From: Euphorbia lathyris
Lineage: Eukaryota > Streptophyta > Magnoliopsida > Malpighiales > Euphorbiaceae
Length of the DNA: 64,000 nt
NCBI RefSeq assembly: GCF_963576675.1
Contig: NC_088911.1
Span: 78,769,256-78,833,255 of the forward strand
Direction of reading: 5' to 3'
A model generated the notes under the pieces. The model worked only from the letters and a program-made list of their open reading frames with translations. It did no database searches and was not told where the DNA came from. The position numbers and the translations under genes are program-made. Below, one piece after another: positions 1-9,226 of the stretch (positions within the stretch are counted from its first letter, which is position 1; each line of letters begins with the position of its first letter).

Positions 1-218
1 CCATACCAATATCAATCCTCCACTTTTATCCAGTGCATCTACAGTGAAAAAATTAAATTCTAACAAGCTTTGACTCAGATAGCTTGCGTCATTCTTCCTT
101 ATCTGAGTCTCCATCAGGAAGAAAATATATGGTCTTTGCTCCCTCAAAATCCTTCTGAGGGTTTGGAGTGTCCAAGGATTACCCATTCCTTGGACATTCC
201 AGCTAAGCACTCTCATTG
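1..218 (-). pseudogene. LINE ORF2 N-terminus, endonuclease domain (cut by window edge)
   Basis: Reading leftward from an ATG at 218, the frame is open to the window edge. It begins MRVLSWNVQGMGNPWT and continues with a LFMET-type stretch (FFLMETQIRK), the usual start of the apurinic-like endonuclease of plant L1-type LINEs, which nicks target DNA to prime reverse transcription. The start lies 6 bases inside the end of ORF1 of the same element, so the two ORFs overlap slightly. The catalytic residues further on, the RT and the RNase H lie outside the window. The visible part has no stop, but the associated ORF1 is broken, so the copy is probably dead. Family assignment is firm; activity is not. 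Confidence 0.8.
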
Positions 219-2171
219 TTGAGGGTGGGACCTAGTGTTGGCCTCCACCCTATTAATAACATTGTAATCGTTGCATAGCTTCTTTAGACTAGCTACATCT
301 AACATATCAGTATCCTCAATGCCTCTTTTCTTTTCCTTTATCTTAGGCTCTAGACCTTTTTGTATTGGCATGGTCAGCCCCTTTTTTCTCATTATTTTCA
401 CCTGGCGTAGCTTCTGTTTTTTCCCATGATTTGGAGATAAACCTGCAGTATTCGGAATACTTTTGACTTGTACCTCTGACGTATCCCACGTTTTATCTGC
501 AGAGCTGTGAATAATACTCATTGTTGGCCTAGCAACCGTCACCGAATTCGTGTTCAATTTCCTCCTGGCTTGACTCTCCCCCGCTGAACTGGTTGTATCC
601 TTCTGTCCTGAGGATGAGATTCCCTTTAATTTGGACTGTGAATACTGCCTATTCATTTGTGATCCCAGGAAACTCTCGCTCTGCATTTTCATTGGTGAAG
701 CTCGTAGAGACGGGCCATGGGGCCAATCTTAAACCTCAACATCTTCAGGCATTAGATCATAATCATCGTGATTATGGCCGAGAACCCCACACTAGTAGTA
801 GTAGTTAGATAATTTTTCATATCGGAAGAACACCCAGCCTGGTTCTCCTTTGCTGTTGCGCACTCTAATTCTCCTGAGTAGCGATTTCTGGACATCCACA
901 CTGATTCAGACCTTAACTGTTGGTCCCTTATAACGTTACAAGTATAGTTCCAAGGGGGGGTTAGGAACTATTTAAACTTTTTAAAGATTTAGGGCAGACT
1001 TCTTTTCTCAAGAGAAAAGGTTTAACAACGTAATGGCTTGATCAAGTTCTGTGTGGAATGAAGCTTCTGATGGCACTATTTATAGAGACGTCTTGAGGCA
1101 TCGGTCATTTCGAATTTCGAAATAACCGTTGGAGGGAAACGGCTTCCTGTCGTTGTCATCCTGACTTGCTCAGAGCTCTCGGCCAATCAGATTTGTGTAT
1201 CTTCTGTCCTCGGTCAGCTTTTGGTCAGCTCGGCAGAGTGTCTCACTATTTATAGTAAAGTCAACTTGACAGCATACTGTGTCGTCTGAACTTTACCCGA
1301 AGTGGAAATACTTTGTCTGGAAGTTTTCCTTAGCCAGCTGCTGTCTTGTATGCTTTGTCGAATCAACTCAGTAGCTTCGTTCCGAAGTTGTTCCCTGAAG
1401 GTCTTCTAGATCCTTCTCTTGCTGAGTTGCGTTTTGTACACAGCGACATCGTTTTGATAAACGCGGGCCGAGTTGTCTTGAGTTGTTTGACTTGGGCTTT
1501 GACTTTCGTATTGGGCTTGGGCCTTTTAATTCTTGTGTCTTATAAACAATTTAACTCAACATTGAACAAACACATTAGTAGAATAAATCAAAGCATTTAA
1601 ACTTAGTGTGTTTAGAATATGTTTTTCAATTATACTTAAACAATTTTGTCAAATCAAAATTATGTGGAAAGGTGTTTCAACATTAACATACTTCCTAATG
1701 GCCTTAGTGTCGGCCTCCTCGCATTGCAGCACTGTGCCCACTCGTGTCCCTATTACATGTAACATGCTCGAGTTTCGTTGATTCAGGGGTAGGTCATAAA
1801 TGCGCACCCACATCACGCAGTGTGTTAGTGGTATCTCGGAAGGTCGTTCATGACCATGTACAATGCCAACAATACCATATTACGTTGAAAAAGCCACGAC
1901 CCATCCCGTAAAATTTTGTCCCAAACCCTCCTGGATTGAAATTCGCACACAAATCATCCCTCTTCTCCCTCCTCAATTTTGAACCTGCTCATTCTCCATT
2001 GTCCACTTAATGCAGAGGATAAATTCTGATATTCAGCGGCTTCTGTGTGAGTATTCTCCTAGTTACACACCATCTTTCCTCTTCAGTTTCAGTAACCACA
2101 TTTTCGATTATTTCCTCTTCACCTTCAGTGAGAGTTACCTTGCTGAGTAGTTCTTCTATATTAGGTTCCAT
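213..2171 (-). pseudogene. LINE ORF1 (DUF4283-type RNA-binding protein), broken
   Basis: The frame starts at an ATG at 2171 (MEPNIEELLSKVTLTEGEEE) and soon suffers frameshifts and stops. Pieces typical of the plant L1 ORF1 protein can still be read. Near 1930-1690 there is text like GSWLFQRNMVLL and then a RVGTVLQCEEAD region. Near 870-730 comes a basic stretch followed by a degenerate zinc knuckle (FRYEKLSNYYYYCGVLGHN), in which most of the CX2C cysteines have become tyrosine. An open 159-codon tail (692-213) is rich in Lys and Ser. The protein would bind LINE RNA. The coding region is also interrupted by an LTR-like insertion at about 945-1670. This ORF1 sits directly upstream of the ORF2 start at 218. 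Confidence 0.75.
945..1670 (-). mobile_element. LTR-like fragment inserted in LINE ORF1
   Basis: About 725 bp separates two parts of the LINE ORF1 that should be contiguous. Read on the minus strand it contains a TATA box (CTATAAATA, near 1077-1086), no ORF of note, and a C-rich edge (CCCCCCCTTGGAACTATA). This looks like part of an LTR or a TRIM-like element. I could not define clean TG...CA ends or a TSD, so the boundaries are approximate and the superfamily is not assigned. Confidence 0.4.
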
Positions 2172-2772
2172 TGATTAGTTGGTGACCAACAAGGCGCACC
2201 GGCCGACGGCGGTGAAAGAGACCCTTCCGACAGAAAAACTCGAAATTAACCAGCCAAGAAACCTAGCTGGTAGCCGCAGGATCCACTAGGGCTCATTTAA
2301 ATTTTTGGCTTAGTAATTTTTACAACTTTGTGTCAAATGCATATTTTAACGGTGCATCCATAATGCTTATTATTATTTTTTTTGAAACAATAATGCTTAT
2401 TAAATTAAGTACTATTATTTAGTGATGCAATTTCATAAATACTAGTACTTAATTTAGAATTTAGAAGCGGGGCAAGTGCTCAACTGTAAATGCATCCGTA
2501 TATATATAATGACAAGTGGCTATCGGAATCAAACTATGGTGGAAAAAAACAAGTCTGGTCTGACGAATGTCGTTCATGAGCTGGTAAAGTCGAGATCAAT
2601 CAACTGGGATCCGATCGCCACACCCGGTGAAAAAGAAAAGAGTCGCTTTCCTTACTGACTGAACACCTTCCCCATCTATATTTGAGACAGATAGAGTTTT
2701 CACACAAACGCCTTGACTCGCCTAATGTCACATAATATTATGTAAAATTTGATAATAAACATGATACTATAA
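2172..2772. other. LINE 5' UTR then AT-rich spacer, no gene
   Basis: The first ~120 bp (to about 2290) are GC-rich and directly precede the ORF1 start of the minus-strand LINE, so they are probably its 5' UTR. The rest is AT-rich with a short ORF (2476-2658) that has no recognisable motif. I see no gene. Confidence 0.4.
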
Positions 2773-3468
2773 TTAAAGAAAGGCTTAATACCTTCCAAGC
2801 CCCCTCAAGTTGTTCCAATACTGCAACTGACCCCCCGAACTTAGACTTGTGACATCTAACCCCCTCAACTTGCTTATTTGAAAGAAATAACCTCTTAAAT
2901 AGGTTATTTCGGGAGTATTTTGTCCTTTAGTTAATGTATCAGTAGATTAGTTAGATGTAGCAACCAATATTTTGAAATCTTTTATTTCTGATGTAATATT
3001 ATGTTGAATGTTTTTTTTTGGGTTTAAGAGTTATTTGTTCTAAATAAGCAACTTTAAGAGTTATTTGTTCCAATTGAGTAATTTGATGAGTTATTTGTTC
3101 CAAATAAGTAAGTTGATGGGGTTAGTTGTCACTAGACCTGGGCATGGGCCGGGCTGGGCCGGGCCTGTCGGGCTTTTAATAAAGCCTGGCGAGCCCAAGC
3201 CCAGCCCAGCCCGTAAGAAATTTAGTCGGGCTCGGGCTCGGGCCTAAGATATGAATCCCAAGCCCGCCCGTCCAAGCCCATCTATATATTAAAAAAAATA
3301 CAATTAAAATATATTATAATTTATTACAATTAAAAATACAATTAAAGTATATTATAAATTTATAATTTATTAATTAAAAAAAATAGATTACAATTTATCA
3401 AACTTTAAGTTTGCTGTAAGTAAAACTAATTTATATTTATAAAATTATATTATATTATAATTATAATT

Positions 3469-3504
<36 letters not shown>

Positions 3505-3508
<4 letters not shown>

Positions 3509-5362
3509 AGCGATATTTTGCGAATATGCTAATTTCAACCTTGTCACGTGTGGTTAGGGTGCGGGCGTGCCAGAGAAGATTACTTCTCAATTGAAATGGT
3601 TAAGTTTATGGAGTTTGCGTGCCAAAACTTGAATTCTAAACAAAACGATTGGCGAGGGACGCAAGGATTAAAAAAGTCCCTCTTGGGTCTCTAGCGCCGT
3701 TATAGAAACTTTGCTAGATAAATTGTTTTATTTAAGCTAATGCGGGTAAATTGAAGACGAGAAAATAAAGGAATTTAAAGTGCGAAATTGACACAAAATT
3801 TGGTGAAAAATCGGTATTTTATTGATGTAAATCAAGGTTTGAATACATGTGTTTGAGGTAAGCGTAAAATTAAAAATTGAATTACAATTGAAGAACTTCT
3901 ATACTAAACATATAGCTAATTCAATTGAAATGGAAGAATAAATCAAATACAAGGAATTGAAATGCAATTAAAATAAATTGGAATTCAACAACAAACTCGG
4001 AGCCACAATTGATGTTGAATTTTGGTGTCGGCTGGAAGGTCTTGGAGAGCTGCAACCGGTCGGGCCCGTACGGTATATGATCTTGGCAATAGCAAAACGT
4101 TGGTAGGCGAATGGGGCAGATTTAGACTTTGACTTTGGGGAGCTTGGTTGGAGTATTTAAGAACACGGAATTGGGCAAGTAAATAGTGTAAATTGAACTT
4201 CGGGAGGTTAGGAACAACCTTCTATAAGGGATCGAAGGCTAAAACGGATTCTAAATGGACGGAATCTGGCTTTGAAAACAACTAGTCGAATCTGGGAAAT
4301 TCTGGGCAGAATAGCTAAAATGATTTGGGGTGCAAAGATCAGCTTGTAGATATAGTTTCTGGACACGGAATTGGGAAAGTAAATACACTAGATCGAACTT
4401 CAGAACGTTAGGAACAACTTTGTCGAAGGGATCGAAGGCAAAAAATAACGTTAAATGGATAGAATTGGGCTTTGAAAAAGGGTGGACGAATCTGGAAAAT
4501 TACTTTAGAAATGAGATTCTAATTGAAAATTTGAGCAGAGTAACGACTTAAAAACACTAATATGATTTGAGAAACTCGAAAAAAATGGCTTTAGAACTTG
4601 AATTGAAGCTAAAGGAAGCTAAATGAGGGATTAAAACTAAGAAAAAATTAAGAACGAAAGAAAGAACTTTGAAGAACTTTAAGAACTAGGAGTTAAGAAC
4701 TAAAGAACATTGGAAGGGACCTTAGGAAGGGGGTTTTGTTGTGTGTTGAGTGTGTGTTTTAGTTTAGGGGAGGGGGTCTATTTATAGTTTTTTTTAAGTG
4801 GTGTTTTGGTAATTAGTTAGTGGTATTAGGGTATTTTGGTCTTTTCATCATCAACTAACTCAACTAACTCCAACTAACTTAACTTCCTCAACTGCCGTTG
4901 ACTGTTTCCGGAAGAGACGATACGCCCCGCGTATGTCCTACTATGCCCTGCGTGTTGTGGCTCTTGGGCCTTGTGCGTTTCATTGATGATTTTTACGCGT
5001 AGCGTTTCTGGTGTCACGTCCCGCGTAAAGGAGTACGCCCTGTGTATTGACGGATACGCCCTGCGTATCCGTGCTTCTGATCTTGGAACACTCTGTGGAT
5101 GCGTCTTACGCATGACGTATTGGCAAGTACGTCCCGCGTAAGAAAGTACGCCCCACGTAAAGTGAAGGACGCGCTGCGTCTTTGAGTTTCTGACGTTTGA
5201 TTTCTCTGGACGTCTTGGTTACGCGCTGCGTATGGAGGACGCGCCCCGCGTAAAGGTTAGTTTACACGTGTATTATTTTCTAGAAAATATAAACTATATC
5301 CCAAAAACATAACCCAAGCATTTTATATACATAAAAATAATTATTTTATTTTTTGGCCAACA
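3505..5362 (-). repeat. 3' LTR of the gypsy element
   Basis: 1858 bp, read leftward from TGTTGGCC (5362) to CGCTAACA (3505). It is preceded in sense by the polypurine tract and followed by the ATTAT target-site duplication. Its U3 carries the same palindromic motif cluster (5252-4921) and TATA box (4787-4778) as the other LTR. It should provide the polyadenylation region of the genomic RNA; I could not pinpoint the exact site. Confidence 0.92.
4921..5252. repeat. Palindromic 13-bp motif array in U3 of the 3' LTR
   Basis: Twelve irregularly spaced copies of a degenerate 13-mer with consensus TACGCCCYGCGTA, whose arms TACGC and GCGTA are inverted repeats around a 3-base centre. Examples start at 4921, 4942, 4994, 5015, 5034, 5055, 5107, 5128, 5147, 5168, 5220 and 5238. 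Paired arm changes such as GACGC/GCGTC keep the symmetry in some copies. The array lies upstream of the TATA box in the sense of the element, where enhancers are expected. It is GC- and CpG-rich in an AT-rich neighbourhood. Confidence 0.85.
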
Positions 5363-5380
5363 ATTGCCCCCCTCTTTTGT
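5363..5380 (-). promoter_or_regulatory. Polypurine tract of the gypsy element
   Basis: The minus strand reads AAAAGAGGGGGGCAAT directly before the 3' LTR start TGTTGGCC. A purine run abutting the LTR is the normal priming site for plus-strand DNA synthesis, and it confirms that the element is oriented right to left. Confidence 0.85.
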
Positions 5381-5958
5381 GCATAAATGAATTAGTAACA
5401 ATAAAATTTATGTACAAAAGAAGTTTTATTAAATACTTTTTTCTTTTTGAGATAATAGAGAAAAGAATCCTGCAGGATTTTTAGAATTTGAATTCCTTGG
5501 AACTCTCTATCTTAATCAATCTACAACTCTTCTTTCTTTTCGATACTTTTGTTTCTGCCATTTTCTTTTCCCCAAGCTCAAGAACACTCGAATCAAGCTC
5601 TCAGTCTCTCAAGCATGGGTATGCAAACTATTTTTCTTCTTTATTTTCTTTCTTTTTGATTTTTCTTTTGCTTTTGTGTGTGTAGAATCACATTTTATGA
5701 GAAAATAAATTGAACTGGAATAAAACATAAGAATTTTAGAGCTTTTACGTGGAGATGGAATTGTATTGCTGAAATTTTGCCTCTGACTGTCACAGCTGTG
5801 GACTCATATTCTGACACCATTCGCGCTGATTCTCGCCTAGGCATAACCCTTGGCTTGTAGGAGGTAATTTTTGTAATTTCATGATCATGTATTTGAAGGT
5901 AGCATCCATAGGCTCATCCATAGGCTTTGATTGATTGTGTCTGTACTTCCAATTTCAG
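5381..5958 (+). promoter_or_regulatory. Leader and probable 5' UTR intron of the antisense PMD gene
   Basis: The stretch lies between the polypurine tract and the PMD coding start. A pyrimidine-rich leader (about 5500-5618) ends in a good donor (GG followed by GTATGC at 5619), and a plausible acceptor (TTTCAG at 5953-5958) precedes the coding exon by 30 bp. No clear TATA box was found, so the promoter position is open; it may lie here or in the adjacent LTR read in reverse. The splice pair is inferred from consensus only. Confidence 0.45.
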
Positions 5959-5988
5959 GACAGTGTCTTTACTATTAGCCCTGTTGCT

Positions 5989-8421
5989 ATGAATAACTCT
6001 CCTTTGCCCCCTTATCCCATGAGTACCACTACCGAATTAGCCCTTCATAGGGAAACTTATCAATTCCCTGCGAATAAGAAAGGTCTGGTATTCCCTCGTT
6101 GTTACACTGGGTGGAATGACCTTGTAGATCGTTTAGAATTGAGGTATGCAAGTGTCTGGGACCAGGTTGGCATCAGGGATTTTGTTCGTTTGACTCGTCA
6201 TGAAATTACTCCTTGTGTGAATGTGCTTGAAGGAGTTTTGAATTATTGGTCACCGACATGCAACTCATTGATTCTCCCGCTGGGTCCTATGTCTATCACT
6301 TTACGTGATGTGGTTGCTTTGACGGGGTTGCCTATTATTGGAGAGGAAGTCCCAAGTTGTGTCGATACACACGCATTCCCTGGAGTGCAAGCCATCTTAT
6401 CTAAAGAGGCTGGGACGTATGTCCAAATAATTAAGAAGAAATTAGATAAGGCGGAGTTGGATGATGAGGATCATGTGCATTTCCTGTGGATGATTCTTAG
6501 CAATTACATTTTTGAGCCGTTGGGTCTTAGGCCTACCGCTGAAATATTGATTATTGCTAAGGCTTTGGCTTCAGGCCGTTGTTTAGCTCTTGGCACCATG
6601 TTGTTGGCTTCAACCTTCCACCGTCTAGCTCTTACGGTTGAGGGGAGACCATTTGTAAAACCTCGGGGTGGCTTGTGGTTGTTACAAATGTGGGTTTTTA
6701 TCTACTTCCCTCATTTGGCTACTGTTTCATCAGTGGGGGTTTCAGATCATCTTGGTGTAGACCTTTGCTACAGCTCTTCGAGTTTGGCCGTTGGTGTGGT
6801 TGTGAGATTTCTTCGTACTTTAGTGCCATCCATTCACAATGAGTTGTTTCTCTTTTGGAATAAGAGTAATTCATGTCTACCATCCTGGGCGCTTTCTTAC
6901 TTGTCTGTTGCCCCCCATGAAGGTACTGAATGGTGGATGACGGTGTGTGCAACACGTCGGTTACACCACGGGGTGAACCGAACTAGAACCTCGAGATCAT
7001 CAAATCCTGGTCTGACTTTATATGCGCCTTGTCTTTGGGCACGTCAATTAGGATTTTTCCAAGCTATTCCAGGGCCACTCCCATTTCCTACCTCTTCTCA
7101 GCGGTATGGAGCTAGTGACGAAGATATAGCCGCTGTGGTTCTGGACGCGGGATATGATCAGGGACCACTTCTGCTTGGATCAGATCGACCTTCGTTTGAT
7201 GCTTGGTGGGATACCGTTTTTCAGCAGTGTATTCCACCCGTTGGTAAGCTCGTTTTATTTTGTTTTGTATGTACATTTTATATATATATATACATTCTTT
7301 TAATTTTTTTTTTTTTTAGATTCGAGCGGTAGCTCGGGAAAGGATAACAATCTGACTCTTCTGGTCCCGAATACTCTTGAGATAAACGAAACGGGCAAAG
7401 GTAAAGGCAAAGCAATCATGTTGGATGGGGGAGGGCAGGTACCTACTACGGCAGGCCCTTCTGTGAGACCAGGAGAGAGAATTGATTCTGGCGAAGACCT
7501 ATACTTTGGTTTTGAGGATGGAGCGTTGGATCAACTAGGGGCACGTTGGGACGTGACTTCTTCGATTAGAACCCTATCTCTTGATGATGGCTCGACCGAG
7601 GTGGACATGACTCCATTGCAACTTCCAGCACGAACACATCTTCCTTCTGCATCTTCTTTAAACCGATTGATTGCCGCACCATTGTCTCAGGTTTGTATGA
7701 TTTTGTGACTCCGTTGTTTTATGAACTATGTTTGGGATGCTTGAGTCATATTGTTTGATTGAATTGTCATTTGTGAATATGGCAGGAATCAGCTCTAGTG
7801 CATCCTCCATTAGTTCCTGTCGGTCTTAAGGCTGATAATCCTTTTGCTGGTTTGGATTTTTCGTTTTTGAAAGGACCGCCTAATGCCGTAGCTGACTCAT
7901 CCTTTCCTAGTGATGATTCTTTGAGTGATGCTCGTGCCAATCTCAGTAAGCTTGTCGCCTCTCCTCTTGACTCTTGGACTCTGACCCGTGTTGAAAGAGC
8001 TATGATTGATTTTGACCTTATGATGGGTGTGTGTGCTCATCCCTTCAAGACTGAGCCGTTGAAATCCGCCAAGAACCACGTATTATTTTGCTATCAGTCC
8101 TATGTTAATGAGAAAAACGTGGCAGCAGGCCTCGCAGCTCGAGTTAGATCAAATATGGCAGAGTTAGAGGCCTACAGCAAGAAGTTTAATGCTTTGGTTG
8201 ATGCTGAAGAAGCGGATAGGCAACGATTGGTCAAAATTGCAGCTGTAGAGGAGCGGCTTGCGGCATTGGAGAAGGAGGTGGCTGAAGCTCGAGCGTTTAA
8301 GGAAGATATGGTTAGAGCTAGCTCCGGGTTTAGGGCTTGTTTCCCACGGATGGAGGAAGAGTTGGGCCGTGAAAAAGATCGATTGGCCAATCATTATGAT
8401 GAGATGTTGGCATGGCACTGA
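5989..8421 (+). CDS. Plant mobile domain protein encoded antisense inside the retrotransposon
   Basis: Three exons: 5989-7243, 7320-7690 and 7786-8421, giving 753 residues. Both introns (76 and 95 bp) have GT-AG ends, the first with a long T tract before AG, and joining them keeps frame (phases 1 and 0). The frame is open from 5935, but an AG at 5957-5958 suggests a 5' UTR intron (about 5619-5958), so I chose ATG 5989. Residues ~30-420 match the plant mobile domain (PMD): FPRCYTGWNDLVDRLE, LGPMSITLRDVVALTGLP. The middle is Ser/Gly-rich with a basic GKGKGKA run. The last ~110 residues form a Glu/Ala/Lys-rich coiled coil (EERLAALEKEVAEARA). PMD proteins occur in host gene-silencing factors and in transposons; the role here is unknown. 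It converges on pol. Confidence 0.85.
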
Positions 8422-8753
8422 CAGAGCGAGCAACACAGAGAGGCTGCCTCCAAACTTTGTGAATCTTGGGCGAAATACCCGAAGCCTGATTTTTGTTTGT
8501 TTCCGTGAGGTACGTTCACGGGTTGCCCGTACTTTTCATCTTTGTTTTGAGTTTGTACGCTCATTCTTTCATTTATTTATTTGTGTAGCACAAATGGACA
8601 TTGTTTCGTGAGTTGATTGCCGTTTGAACATTTGCTAAGTCATCTATTTTTGGCCATGGCACACTTATTCTTTTATTGGTGAACATTTATAGCACTTGCA
8701 AAGACAATATATAAATGCCCAGAAAAATTGTAAATGCCCAGAAAAATAGCGTA
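8422..8753 (+). other. 3' flank of the antisense PMD gene, no further gene
   Basis: Downstream of the PMD stop the DNA is moderately T-rich, with short frames continuing to about 8611 that show no domain. It presumably contains the 3' UTR and polyadenylation site of the antisense gene. Two copies of AAATGCCCAGAAAAA (8715 and 8732) lie just before the palindromic array. Confidence 0.4.
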
Positions 8754-9226
8754 TACGCCCTGCGTGTACCTGGTTACGCCCCGCGTATTTGTGCTCCTGA
8801 TCCTGAAGCGCTTGCTCGATGATGAATACGCGTGGCGTCTTTGATTTTACGCCCCACGTATTCTCGCTCCTGGAGTACATCTTCTACACACTTCTGGTTT
8901 ACGTCCTGCGTCTTTGGGGCACGCCCCGCGTATTGTCAAACACGCCCTGCGTATTTGAGCTTCTGATCTTGGGGCATCTAAAGAAGAAATTTACGTGTGG
9001 CGTGTTTGGGATTACACCGCGCGTAAATGAGCCTCTGGGGTGTGACTTTCCTGCGTGCCTGAGTCACGCCCTGTGTGAAATAAAGACGCCCCGCGTACTT
9101 GGCTTTTTGAGCTATCCTTCGGGATGTGCTTCCTCTACGCCTTGTTGGCTGGCTACTTCGCACGTTACACATCATGTGTTGTGCGTGACGCTCCCATCGG
9201 TTCCTGTGTTAATTACGTCCCACATA
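8754..9226. repeat. Internal palindromic array between pol and the antisense gene
   Basis: At least twelve copies of the same 13-mer as in the U3 regions, for example at 8754, 8775, 8827, 8848, 8900, 8920, 8941, 8992, 9013, 9065, 9085 and 9214. Spacer text is shared with the LTR array too (GCTTCTGATCTTGG occurs in both), so this is a diverged paralogue of the LTR array, not chance. It fills the space between the stop of the antisense gene (8421) and the stop of pol (9172), and its last unit encodes the pol C-terminus. Confidence 0.85.

Noticed and set aside
4874..5113. 79-residue frame repeated in both LTRs (also at 17334-17573) as a conserved small protein
   Set aside because: It is repeated only because the LTRs are repeated, and it is a translation of the palindromic array.
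4921..5252. CRISPR-like look of the palindromic array
   Set aside because: Units are degenerate 13-mers with irregular spacing inside an LTR of a plant retrotransposon; there are no fixed-length spacers and no cas genes.
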